A stretch of DNA of 6,185 nucleotides, taken from the NCBI GenBank assembly GCA_017420455.1, contig JAFOJB010000046.1, forward strand, positions 1 through 6,185, in the 5' to 3' direction. The notes under the pieces are model-generated. The model was not told the origin of the DNA. It saw only the letters and a program-made list of their open reading frames with translations, and searched no databases. The DNA is from Blautia sp. (lineage in GTDB: Bacteria > Bacillota > Clostridia > Lachnospirales > Lachnospiraceae). The position numbers were made by a program, and so were the translations under genes. Position 1 is the stretch's first letter; each line of letters begins with the position of its first letter. Of the stretch, positions 1-6,185 are shown one piece after another.

Positions 1-460
1 CGCTGTCCGCCACCATCTCAGCCACAGGGTTGACGCTGATGGTGAGATCCGTGATGAGAGACGTCTTCACCTGATCCGGCTCCTTATTTCCAAGCAGGCG
101 GAAGAGGGGCTGGCCCTTCGCCCTGGCGTAGAGATCGTAAAGCGCCATATCCACAGCCGCCTTGGCCGAGGTGTTTCTGGCGATGGACCTGTCCATCTTC
201 TGAAATACCGCATCCAGATCCTCCAGATCCATTCCCAGAATGGAGGGAGCGATATAGTACCGGATAGCGGCCTCGATGGATTCTTTGGTATCTCCGGTGA
301 TGACCGCTGTGGGCGGAGCTTCCCCATAGCCTGCCTCTCCGTTCTCTGTCTCGACCCTTACGATCAGGTCGTGAATACTTTCCACTGTGCGAAGTGCCGT
401 CTTAAATGGGGTTACCAGAGGGATCTCAATGTAGCCCAGAGAAATCTTCTGAATTTTCAT
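1..460 (-). CDS. ykfB: L-Ala-D/L-Glu dipeptide epimerase (enolase superfamily), N-terminal part, cut by window edge
   Basis: The gene starts at ATG 458-460, with AGGAGA at 468-473 seven bases upstream, and runs off the left edge; 153 residues are visible of a usual 350-370. Known role of the family: a cytoplasmic Mg-dependent enzyme that epimerises the second residue of dipeptides such as L-Ala-D-Glu from murein breakdown. What is seen is the capping/N-terminal domain of the mandelate racemase/muconate lactonising group. TPFKTALRTVES (residues 17-28) and GEAPPTAVITGD (46-57) match, from memory, the B. subtilis YkfB sequence nearly word for word, including Arg24, which binds the substrate carboxylate. 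SAKAAVDMALYDLYA (98-112) is the conserved helix entering the barrel. The catalytic lysines and metal ligands lie beyond the window, so activity cannot be confirmed here. It follows the permease gene by 31 bases, fitting an operon for peptide uptake and use. A related dipeptide specificity is possible. Confidence 0.93.
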   Translation of the reverse strand, partial: MKIQKISLGYIEIPLVTPFKTALRTVESIHDLIVRVETENGEAGYGEAPPTAVITGDTKESIEAAIRYYIAPSILGMDLEDLDAVFQKMDRSIARNTSAKAAVDMALYDLYARAKGQPLFRLLGNKEPDQVKTSLITDLTISVNPVAEMVADS

Positions 461-491
461 AGGACAATCTCCTGTTATGAATGATCTGCGT

Positions 492-1493
492 TTATTTTTT
501 CATTTTGGGATCCAGCGCGTCCCTGAGGCCGTCGCCGAACAGGTTGAAGGACAGGATGATCAGGCTGATGAGTACCGCAGGGAAAATCAGACGGTAGGGA
601 TAGGAGCTGAACCCGTTCAGGGACTCACTGGTCAGGGATCCAAGGCTCGCCAGCGGAGCAGAAACACCGATCCCCAGATAGCTCAGGAAGGCTTCCGTAA
701 AGATGGCCGACGGAATCTGCAGCATGGCGGTAGCCACCAGCTGGCCGATACAGTTCGGAAGCAGATGCTCCCGGATCATCCGTCCCCTGGAGCATCCCAG
801 AGCCTGGGCCGCCGTGACAAAATCCAGGTTCTTCAGCTGCAGGATCTGGCCGCGGACGATACGGGCCATTCCCACCCAGTAAAGACATCCATATACAATA
901 AAAATGGCGATCAGGCCGGAGCCTACCTTCTGCAGGCCCTTAAATGCCGGTACGGTATTTATCAGCGCATCCAGCGGTTCGCTGATGATCAGCTTGATCA
1001 CGACGATCAGCAGGATCTCAGGCACTGAATAGACGATGTCCACCACGCGCATCATGATGATATCGGTCTTCCCCCCGATCAGGCCGGAGATGGCGCCGTA
1101 GATGCTTCCGACGATCATAACGATCACGGCGGAAACCATACCTACAATGAGAGAGATCCTGGTACCGATCATACAGCGGACCAGGATATCACGACCCAGC
1201 CGGTCCGTTCCGAAGGGATGCTTAAAGCAGGGCCACATGGCCTCGTCCCCGCGCACCTGCTGGTCGTAGGTATAAGGGGAAAGCTTTGGTCCCAGAAAAG
1301 CGAAGAACATCAGGATCACGATAAAGACCAGGGCAGTCATGGCGATCCTGTTTGCACGAAGCCTCTCCCAGCTTGCTTTCCAGTAGCCGATCTCCTCTGT
1401 ATCCAGCGCTTCTTCCTGAAAACAATCATCTCCCAGGGGGGCAAAATCCTCCGGCGAGACCTTATTCTGCAAAGATAACATATTCACTCTCAT
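492..1493 (-). CDS. oppC: Opp/Dpp-type peptide ABC transporter permease, OppC-like
   Basis: Inner-membrane permease that pairs with the OppB-like protein encoded just upstream to form the peptide channel. With the start at 1493 it has 333 residues. A cytoplasmic N-terminal tail (1-48) precedes the first membrane segment (about 50-68). HPFGTDRLGRD (92-102) is the OppC hallmark, followed by membrane segments near 113-138, 152-170, 192-212, 250-270 and 302-320. The EAA coupling loop that docks on the ATPase is at about 222-247 (TAAQALGCSRGRMIREHLLPN). DGLRDALDPK (321-330) is the usual C-terminal signature. The stretch at about 168-192, between the third and fourth segments, looks longer than in typical OppC. 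Start choice: GAGG at 1503-1506 is nine bases from ATG 1493 but only three from ATG 1499, and it abuts TTG 1502, so 1493 is preferred. Opp and Dpp cannot be told apart from this sequence. Confidence 0.95.
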   Translation of the reverse strand: MRVNMLSLQNKVSPEDFAPLGDDCFQEEALDTEEIGYWKASWERLRANRIAMTALVFIVILMFFAFLGPKLSPYTYDQQVRGDEAMWPCFKHPFGTDRLGRDILVRCMIGTRISLIVGMVSAVIVMIVGSIYGAISGLIGGKTDIIMMRVVDIVYSVPEILLIVVIKLIISEPLDALINTVPAFKGLQKVGSGLIAIFIVYGCLYWVGMARIVRGQILQLKNLDFVTAAQALGCSRGRMIREHLLPNCIGQLVATAMLQIPSAIFTEAFLSYLGIGVSAPLASLGSLTSESLNGFSSYPYRLIFPAVLISLIILSFNLFGDGLRDALDPKMKK

Positions 1494-1502
1494 AAGCATC
1501 AA

Positions 1503-1506
1503 CCTC
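1503..1506 (-). promoter_or_regulatory. Ribosome binding site for the OppC-like gene, overlapping the OppB-like stop codon
   Basis: GAGG on the minus strand overlaps the TGA stop of the upstream permease gene (1505-1507). It sits nine bases before ATG 1493, which decides that start over ATG 1499 and TTG 1502. The overlap suggests translational coupling of the two permease subunits, which are needed in equal amounts. Confidence 0.6.
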
Positions 1507-2425
1507 AGTCAAACTTGATCCTGGGATCCACGATCTTGTACAGGATATCACAGAGCAGGTTCATGAACACGATCAGGGCAGAATAAAAAATGGTGATCCC
1601 CATGATCATGGTATAATCCCGGCTGCTGATGGAGCTGACAAAATACCGTCCAAGTCCGGGCACATTGAACACGCTCTCCGCGACGAAGCCTCCGGTCAGG
1701 ATGGAAGCGGTCAGCGGTCCCAGATAGGTGATGACCGGGATCAGGGAATTCTTCAGCGCGTGGACAAACACCACCACCAGCTCCGACATTCCCTTTGCCC
1801 TCTCGGTCCGCAGATAATCCTGGTTCATGACCTCCAGGATACTGGCCCTGGTGAGCCTTGCCAGATAGCAGGTAGGATAGGTTGCCAGCACGATGATGGG
1901 CATCACCGCGCCGCCGGGGCGGTTGAAGCTGACCGGAAGAATGCCGAGCCGCACCGCCAGCACCAGCATCAGGATCGAGGCGATGACATAACCCGGCATG
2001 GATATGCCGATAGATGTCACGATACGTATGATGGAGTCCGGAAGCTTATCCTTATTCAGGCCCGAGACACATCCCAGGATGATCCCCACGATCACCGCCA
2101 GGATCAGCGCCCGGATTCCCAGCTTCATGGAGGTCTGGAAGGACTCCGTGATGATCTGGCTGACATCACGGCCTTTCTGCAGCACATAGCTGGTCCCCAT
2201 ATCCCCCTTCGCCAGGTTCTTCAGATATCTGCCGTACTGTACATACACCGGCTGGTCCAGACCGTATTTGGCGATCAGGATCGCCCGGCTTTCCTCTGAG
2301 GCTTTCTCGGACATGAAGGGATCGCCCGGCATAAGATTCATCAGGAAAAAAGTCATGGTCACGATGGCGAACAGACTGACCAGCGCCAGGATGACCCGTT
2401 TGATAATATACTGTATTGTCTGCAT
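1505..2425 (-). CDS. oppB: Opp/Dpp-type peptide ABC transporter permease, OppB-like
   Basis: Inner-membrane permease subunit of a peptide importer, 306 residues, the usual OppB length. The first membrane segment (about 9-30) runs into LMPGDP (31-36), the family N-terminal signature. YGLDQPVYVQYGRYL (54-68) lies in the conserved extracellular region. Further membrane segments lie near 102-122, 133-158, 174-190, 228-248 and 273-295. The EAA loop is at about 203-230 (DYLRTERAKGMSELVVVFVH, then ALKNSLIP). FNVPGLGR (253-260) and the C-terminal YKIVDPRI (296-303) are typical. The start is ATG 2423-2425, with AGGAGA at 2435-2440 nine bases upstream. It lies 21 bases after the OppF-like ATPase gene and 11 bases before the OppC-like gene. 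The family call is firm; the exact substrate (oligopeptide, dipeptide or murein peptide) is inferred from the neighbouring epimerase. Confidence 0.96.
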   Translation of the reverse strand: MQTIQYIIKRVILALVSLFAIVTMTFFLMNLMPGDPFMSEKASEESRAILIAKYGLDQPVYVQYGRYLKNLAKGDMGTSYVLQKGRDVSQIITESFQTSMKLGIRALILAVIVGIILGCVSGLNKDKLPDSIIRIVTSIGISMPGYVIASILMLVLAVRLGILPVSFNRPGGAVMPIIVLATYPTCYLARLTRASILEVMNQDYLRTERAKGMSELVVVFVHALKNSLIPVITYLGPLTASILTGGFVAESVFNVPGLGRYFVSSISSRDYTMIMGITIFYSALIVFMNLLCDILYKIVDPRIKFD

Positions 2426-2446
2426 GTTTTCTTCTCTCCTATCCGT

Positions 2447-3430
2447 TTACAGCATGTGACAGGCAACAGAATGGCCGGCCTCCACCTCGGTAAGAGGCGG
2501 CATCTGCTCCCTGCACCTGGCTGAAGCTCTGGGGCATCTGGTACGGAATGGGCATCCGGAAGGCGGATTTAAAGGACTCGGAATCTCTCCTTCCAGCTTC
2601 ATGCGTTTCTTTGCGGCAGACAGGTCCGGATTTGCCACCGGAATGGCGGACAGAAGCATCTGCGTATACGGATGGAGCGGTCTCTCGTAAAGCTCCCTGC
2701 TCCCCGTCAGCTCTACCATATGTCCCAGATACATCACGCCGATCCTGGTGCTGATATGCCGGACCACCGCCAGGTCGTGTGCGATAAACAGATAAGTAAT
2801 TCCCGTTTCTGCCTGCAGATCTTCCAGCATATTGATGATCTGGGCCTGGATGGAAACATCCAGGGCAGAAACCGGCTCGTCGCAGACGATAAAACCCGGA
2901 TTCACCGCCAGAGCCCTGGCGATGCCGATCCTCTGGCGCTGCCCGCCAGAAAACTCATGGGGAAACCGGTTGTAAAACTGTGCGTTCAATCCTACCAGCC
3001 TCATGAGCTCCAGGATCTTTTCCCGCCGGACCGCCTTATCCGGATACATTTTCTGGATATCCATCGCTTCCCCGATAATGTCCGAAACGGTTTTCCGGGG
3101 ATCCAGAGAAGCATAAGGGTCCTGAAAAACGATCTGCATCTTTTTCCGGTATTCCTTCATATCCCTGCCGATGATGGACTCCCCTTCATAGCGGATATCT
3201 CCTGACGTAGGCTCTGTAAGCCGAAGCACGGTCCTGCCGAGAGTCGTTTTCCCGCAGCCGCTCTCCCCCACGATACCCAGGGTCTCGCCTCTGGCAATGG
3301 AGAAGCTTACATCATCCACCGCCCTGAGGTCTGTCTTTCTGATCAGCCCTGTTTTTACGCTGAAATATTTCTTCAGATTCACGACCTCCAGAAGAGGAGC
3401 CCGCTCTGCACTCTGCAATGTATCTGCCAT
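2447..3430 (-). CDS. oppF: Peptide ABC transporter ATP-binding protein, OppF/DppF-like
   Basis: Cytoplasmic ATPase that, with the OppD-like protein, powers peptide import; 327 residues, a normal length. All motor motifs are intact: Walker A GESGCGKT (55-62), Q-loop Gln103 in [11 protein letters not shown] (101-111), signature FSGGQRQR (160-167), Walker B IVCDEP (181-186, with Asp184 and Glu185), D-loop SALD (188-191) and switch His218. The YASLDPR form after the Q-loop favours the OppF rather than the OppD type. [12 protein letters not shown] (253-264) opens the oligopeptide/dipeptide C-terminal region, which carries Cys293, Cys299, Cys306 and Cys324. In related peptide transporters such cysteines hold an iron-sulphur cluster. 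The start is ATG 3428-3430, with AAGGAA at 3438-3443 seven bases upstream. The gap to the preceding ATPase gene is 21 bases. Confidence 0.96.
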   Translation of the reverse strand: MADTLQSAERAPLLEVVNLKKYFSVKTGLIRKTDLRAVDDVSFSIARGETLGIVGESGCGKTTLGRTVLRLTEPTSGDIRYEGESIIGRDMKEYRKKMQIVFQDPYASLDPRKTVSDIIGEAMDIQKMYPDKAVRREKILELMRLVGLNAQFYNRFPHEFSGGQRQRIGIARALAVNPGFIVCDEPVSALDVSIQAQIINMLEDLQAETGITYLFIAHDLAVVRHISTRIGVMYLGHMVELTGSRELYERPLHPYTQMLLSAIPVANPDLSAAKKRMKLEGEIPSPLNPPSGCPFRTRCPRASARCREQMPPLTEVEAGHSVACHML

Positions 3431-3451
3431 AATCTTCTTCCTTAAGGTAAA

Positions 3452-4444
3452 TTATTTTTCGACAGCTCCTAAAAGACCCCAGCACGCGGCGCAGTGGCCC
3501 TCCGAAAGCTCCATCAGCGGCGGCTCTTCCCTGACACAGATCCGCATGGCTTCCCTGCATCTGGGGGCGAAGGCACAGCCTGGCTTTACGCTGCTCATAT
3601 CCGGCGGGTTCCCCTTGATCGGCTTCAGACGCTCGTTCTGGTCCTTCCCGATATCCGGAACCGACTCCAGAAGTCCCTGGGTATAGGGATGACGATGCTG
3701 ATAGAAGATCTCCCGGCTGGTGCCTTCCTCCACGATCTTTCCCGCGTACATGACGATGATCCTGTCACAGATATCGGACACCACGCCCAGATCGTGGGTG
3801 ATGAAAATGATGGCCATCCCCAGCTTTTCCTTCAGTTCCTTCAGAAGATCGATGATCTGCGCCTGGATCGTCACATCCAGGGCTGTGGTGGGTTCGTCCG
3901 CGATCAGCAGGTTCGGACTGCAGGACAGGGCAATGGCAATCATGACACGCTGGCGCATACCGCCGGAAAGCTCATGGGGATACTGCTTCAGCCTTCTTTC
4001 CGGCTGATTGATCCCCACCAGCTCCAGAAGCTCGACCATCCGCTTTTTTCTTTCGGCTGACCCCATACCGGTATGCTTTTTCAGAGATTCGTTCAGCTGA
4101 TACTCCACCGTAAACAGAGGATCCAGTGCTGTCATGGGATCCTGGAAGATCATGGAGATCCGGTTTCCCCGGAGGTTCTGCATCTCCTTCTGGCTCATTT
4201 TCAGGATGTCCTTCCCCTCGAACAGGATCTCTCCGGATCTGACCTTTCCATTGTCCGGGATCAGACGCAGGATACAGTGACTGGACACGGATTTTCCGCT
4301 CCCTGATTCCCCCACGATTCCCAGGACCTCACCCTTTTTCAGCTGATAGCTCACATCCCGGACCGCCTGGATCTCTCCGGATTTATTGTAAAAAGAAACT
4401 GCCAGATTTTTAACCTCCAGCATTACATTCAACTGTTCTTCCAT
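3452..4444 (-). CDS. oppD: Peptide ABC transporter ATP-binding protein, OppD/DppD-like
   Basis: First gene of the importer operon and partner ATPase of the OppF-like protein; 330 residues from ATG 4442-4444. Motifs are complete: Walker A GESGSGKS (45-52), Q-loop Gln101 in [11 protein letters not shown] (99-109), signature LSGGMRQR (159-166), Walker B LLIADEP (179-185, with Asp183 and Glu184), D-loop TALD (187-190) and switch His217. The MTALDP and GGMRQR forms are typical of OppD. The C-terminal oligopeptide region begins at HPYTQGLL (252-259) and has Cys290, Cys296, Cys303, Cys318 and Cys321, suited to an iron-sulphur cluster. The reading frame stays open to 4537, but that extension has no family similarity and no good ribosome binding site. 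GGAG at 4452-4455 sits seven bases from ATG 4444. ATG 4450 and ATG 4423 are possible alternatives; the nucleotide-binding domain starts at about residue 9 either way. Confidence 0.95.
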   Translation of the reverse strand: MEEQLNVMLEVKNLAVSFYNKSGEIQAVRDVSYQLKKGEVLGIVGESGSGKSVSSHCILRLIPDNGKVRSGEILFEGKDILKMSQKEMQNLRGNRISMIFQDPMTALDPLFTVEYQLNESLKKHTGMGSAERKKRMVELLELVGINQPERRLKQYPHELSGGMRQRVMIAIALSCSPNLLIADEPTTALDVTIQAQIIDLLKELKEKLGMAIIFITHDLGVVSDICDRIIVMYAGKIVEEGTSREIFYQHRHPYTQGLLESVPDIGKDQNERLKPIKGNPPDMSSVKPGCAFAPRCREAMRICVREEPPLMELSEGHCAACWGLLGAVEK

Positions 4445-4451
4445 TTTCATA

Positions 4452-4455
4452 CTCC
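4452..4455 (-). promoter_or_regulatory. Ribosome binding site deciding the OppD-like start
   Basis: GGAG on the minus strand lies seven bases before ATG 4442-4444 and only one base before ATG 4448-4450. It supports 4444 as the start and argues against the 31-residue extension up to 4537. Confidence 0.55.
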
Positions 4456-4509
4456 AATTCCCTGCCGTACTGTCTGTCTTTACTGCATCGCTCACGCGCC
4501 TGGTGGACT

Positions 4510-4526
4510 GTCTCCCCGCGGGAGAC
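4510..4526 (-). other. Perfect 7-bp stem hairpin in the gap between acyltransferase and importer operon
   Basis: On the transcribed strand GTCTCCC, loop GCG, GGGAGAC form a perfect GC-rich stem starting 14 bases after the acyltransferase stop codon (4541-4543). No run of T follows, so it is not a standard intrinsic terminator. It may slow polymerase, protect an mRNA end, or mark a processing site. The rest of this 96-base gap (4445-4540) holds the OppD-like ribosome binding site and no convincing -35/-10 pair. Confidence 0.5.
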
Positions 4527-4540
4527 TGCCGCTGCAAACG

Positions 4541-5632
4541 TCATGCTGCCGTTTTCTCAAATCTTTTCCTGCACTGCTCCTCAGCCTTTTCAGCCAGCCA
4601 GGGGATACGAAGAAGCCTGAAAAGCCCTCTCCGGCCGGCGTCCAGCATCACGCTTGCAAACACAAACAAGAGGGAAAAACCAACGCTCACCACGGCAATG
4701 CGAAGAGGCGATGCCTCTGAAAGAGCAGCAAACCTTTCCTTCATGACAAGCCTCCACACAAAATACTGACAATTCAGGATATATACCGCAAAAGCTCCGG
4801 GGGCCAGAAAGCGGATCAGCTTTCTTTGGCCCTCCCGGAGCCGAAGCTTTTCAAACAATGCAAGATGCAGGATCGCCGCCCCCAGCACAGTGGGCGAGGT
4901 GTAGCATACCAGCCAGTCCGCTCCTGCCTTCACATCCAGAATCATAAAGCCTTTTCCGGACAGTTTCCACAACAGGGCGGCCCCTGCAAGAACAATGATT
5001 CCCGGGACTGCCAGATAAATCCGTATCTTTTCCAGCATCCTGGCCTTTTTCAGCATTCCTCCCATGACATACAGAAGGATCACCCAGGCTGCGCTGTAGC
5101 CTTTTTTGAATTCAAACAGCTTTGCATAGGATTCTGTCACAGAGAACACAAGGAAAAAGACCCAGAACAGAAGCACTGTCGTTTTTCTGTCCACTCCCCG
5201 CAGCATATGGTTCATAAGCGGTATGCACAGCACCAGTGCAGCGTAGGCGGTCAGATACCAGTACTGTCCGGTAAATACCGGAAAAAAACACTTCAGAAGC
5301 TGCCCTTTCGGAACCGCTTCCGGCCTGTAATACAGCATGAAGGCCGTAACCGCCGCATTATAAAACACTACCTGGAGCCACAGCAGCAGGCAGCTGCTGT
5401 ACCTGAATCTTTTCGGTTCTTCTGTATATCCCACATAACCGCTGATCAGCGCGAAGATATCTACGGCACAGTACGCCCATATTTCCAGAAACCATGCCGT
5501 CCGGTATGACGCGCTTCCGTTTGCGGCTCCCTCCAGTACGCCGCCCTGCCCCAGCGTATGGAGCAGCACCACGTAAAGCATGGACACGAGCCGCAGAAGG
5601 TCGATCCCGTAATTTCGTTCCCGTTTCATCAT
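4541..5632 (-). CDS. Membrane acyltransferase, acyltransferase-3 (OafA/NodX/WecH-like) family
   Basis: Predicted polytopic membrane enzyme of 363 residues, close to the usual 330-380 for a stand-alone acyltransferase-3 protein. These enzymes move acyl groups, often acetyl, onto sugars of surface polysaccharides or other cell-envelope molecules. The N-terminal YGIDLLRLVSMLYVVLLHT (8-26) is the family signature. Arg14 and His25 give the R-X10-H pattern seen in this family, with His25 a likely catalytic residue. VDIFALISGY (57-66) is the second conserved block. About ten hydrophobic segments follow, near 12-27, 50-68, 80-101, 121-139, 152-168, 179-193, 205-222, 240-260, 273-293 and 309-330, then a basic, charged C-terminus (333-363). 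The start ATG 5630-5632 overlaps the TGA of the upstream ILEI gene by four bases, with a weak GGGA-type site at 5641-5646. The acceptor is unknown; from its partner, a surface glycan is the best guess. Confidence 0.9.
   Translation of the reverse strand: MMKRERNYGIDLLRLVSMLYVVLLHTLGQGGVLEGAANGSASYRTAWFLEIWAYCAVDIFALISGYVGYTEEPKRFRYSSCLLLWLQVVFYNAAVTAFMLYYRPEAVPKGQLLKCFFPVFTGQYWYLTAYAALVLCIPLMNHMLRGVDRKTTVLLFWVFFLVFSVTESYAKLFEFKKGYSAAWVILLYVMGGMLKKARMLEKIRIYLAVPGIIVLAGAALLWKLSGKGFMILDVKAGADWLVCYTSPTVLGAAILHLALFEKLRLREGQRKLIRFLAPGAFAVYILNCQYFVWRLVMKERFAALSEASPLRIAVVSVGFSLLFVFASVMLDAGRRGLFRLLRIPWLAEKAEEQCRKRFEKTAA
5629..5632 (-). promoter_or_regulatory. ATGA stop/start overlap, likely translational coupling
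   Basis: On the minus strand ATGA contains the acyltransferase ATG (5630-5632) and the TGA of the ILEI-domain gene (5629-5631). Such overlaps usually mean the ribosome re-initiates, so both proteins are made together. A second ATG follows directly (5627-5629). Confidence 0.75.
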
Positions 5633-6185
5633 TCAATGATCGTCCCAAATTTCTTCTTGTATTTCTTATTGTACTCTGCCAGGCCCTGCTCCGAAACAAG
5701 CGTCCTGGTCACTCCCCTGGAAGTATCGAAACAGACCTTGCTTACGATCGTTTCCGTATCCTTTCTCATGATCACGATGTTCAGACCTGTCTTTACATTG
5801 GAATAGGTCCAGCCGTTGATATTGATGGAAGCGGCATTTCCGGCGTATTTTCCTCTGCTCAGCACCCGGAAAAAACCTTTGCTCCAGTTCAGCGTCTCTG
5901 CTTCCTCCTGTTTTTCCAGTGTCTCAGTCCTGAAAAGACGGATCTCTCCCTTTTCATAGGTTCCCAGCGCCTGGAATCCCTGCGTTTTCTCATGAGATCC
6001 CATGTCCAGAACAACTTTTCCGCCGTCCATGATCCCAAGATAAGACTCTCCTTCCTGGATCTCTGAAAGATTCTTCAGGCCAAGCTCCGCCATCTGCGCG
6101 CGGATTTCCTCAGTCAGACCGCCGGCCGCGTCATCATAGGCGGAAATCACCACAAAATACCTTTCATTCTGAAAAACGGAAAGGA
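5629..6185 (-). CDS. ILEI (FAM3-like) domain protein, C-terminal part, cut by window edge
   Basis: The frame is open to the right edge, leaving 184 visible residues and no start. A GTG at 6151-6153 could start translation, but the residues before it (ERYF, 7-10) continue the domain, so an upstream start is preferred. Residues 9-62 resemble the second half of an ILEI domain: FVVISAYDDAAGGLTEE (10-26), then MAELGL (31-36) and SYLGIMDGGKVVLD (47-60). This parallels the 'GTYDDGA...LGS...GGKG' part of FAM3 proteins. After a charged linker, residues 111-154 look like the first half of another copy: YAGNAASININGWTY (113-127), then GLNIVI (133-138) and CFDT (151-154), matching 'GINVAVV...FDM'. The chain ends in a lysine-rich tail. 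In bacteria such domains accompany surface-polysaccharide or lipoteichoic-type enzymes and may bind glycans. Its overlap with an acyltransferase gene fits this. The domain call is from recalled patterns, not a search. Confidence 0.65.
   Translation of the reverse strand, partial: LSVFQNERYFVVISAYDDAAGGLTEEIRAQMAELGLKNLSEIQEGESYLGIMDGGKVVLDMGSHEKTQGFQALGTYEKGEIRLFRTETLEKQEEAETLNWSKGFFRVLSRGKYAGNAASININGWTYSNVKTGLNIVIMRKDTETIVSKVCFDTSRGVTRTLVSEQGLAEYNKKYKKKFGTIIE

Noticed and set aside
477..1028. Plus-strand open frame of 183 codons opposite the OppC-like gene
   Set aside because: It lies entirely against a clear permease gene, is rich in His, Gln and Asp as antisense frames are, and matches no family I recognise.
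1760..2299. Plus-strand open frame of 179 codons opposite the OppB-like gene
   Set aside because: Antisense shadow with low-complexity His/Asp/Gln composition and no ribosome binding site of note.
3440..3447. Palindrome CCTTAAGG between the two ATPase genes
   Set aside because: Eight bases only, and explained by the ribosome binding site of the OppF-like gene.
4510..4526. Intrinsic terminator after the acyltransferase gene
   Set aside because: The stem is good but there is no T-run on the transcribed strand, so only a hairpin is reported.
4445..4537. N-terminal extension of the OppD-like protein by 31 residues
   Set aside because: It covers the hairpin region, has no family similarity and no suitable ribosome binding site, whereas GGAG fits ATG 4444.
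4826..5509. Plus-strand open frame of 227 codons opposite the acyltransferase gene
   Set aside because: Long, but composition is Gln/His/Lys-rich without any domain pattern, and the minus-strand frame carries the conserved acyltransferase signature.
5494..6066. Plus-strand open frame of 190 codons opposite the ILEI gene
   Set aside because: It spans the junction of two overlapping minus-strand genes and shows no recognisable domain.

Overview
The window reads almost entirely on the minus strand. It looks like the chromosome of a Gram-positive Clostridia-type bacterium, most likely Lachnospiraceae-like. This taxon is inferred from strong AGGAG-type ribosome binding sites, tight gene spacing, moderately GC-rich codon use and the look of the proteins; there is no rRNA or marker gene to confirm it. 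Seven genes are visible, two of them cut by the window edges, and none is on the plus strand. In transcription order (right to left) they are: an ILEI-domain protein (5629 to beyond 6185), a membrane acyltransferase (4541-5632), two Opp/Dpp-type ATPases (3452-4444 and 2447-3430), two Opp/Dpp-type permeases (1505-2425 and 492-1493), and the N-terminal part of an L-Ala-D/L-Glu epimerase (460 to beyond 1).

The right part (4541-6185) looks like the end of a surface-glycan or exopolymer locus. The ILEI-domain gene ends inside the start of an acyltransferase-3 gene (4-base ATGA overlap), so the two are probably translated together. The ILEI (FAM3-like) fold is best known from animal secreted proteins. 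Here it appears as two consecutive parts: the back half of one copy followed by the front half of another.

The left part (1-4444) is a compact operon. Gaps between its genes are 21, 21, 11 and 31 bases, each with a ribosome binding site. It encodes a nearly complete peptide importer (two ATPases, two permeases) followed by a dipeptide epimerase very close in sequence to Bacillus subtilis YkfB. The likely role is uptake of murein-derived or other peptides, with conversion of L-Ala-D-Glu to L-Ala-L-Glu so that ordinary peptidases can finish the job. The solute-binding protein that such importers need is not in the window and probably lies downstream, beyond base 1.

The two parts are separated by 96 non-coding bases (4445-4540). 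These hold a strong 7-bp stem hairpin but no T-tract and no convincing promoter, so it is open whether the importer is transcribed separately. No RNA genes, mobile elements, CRISPR arrays or long repeats were seen. I see a well-formed nutrient operon and an under-described ILEI/acyltransferase pair, but no clear evidence of a wholly new system.
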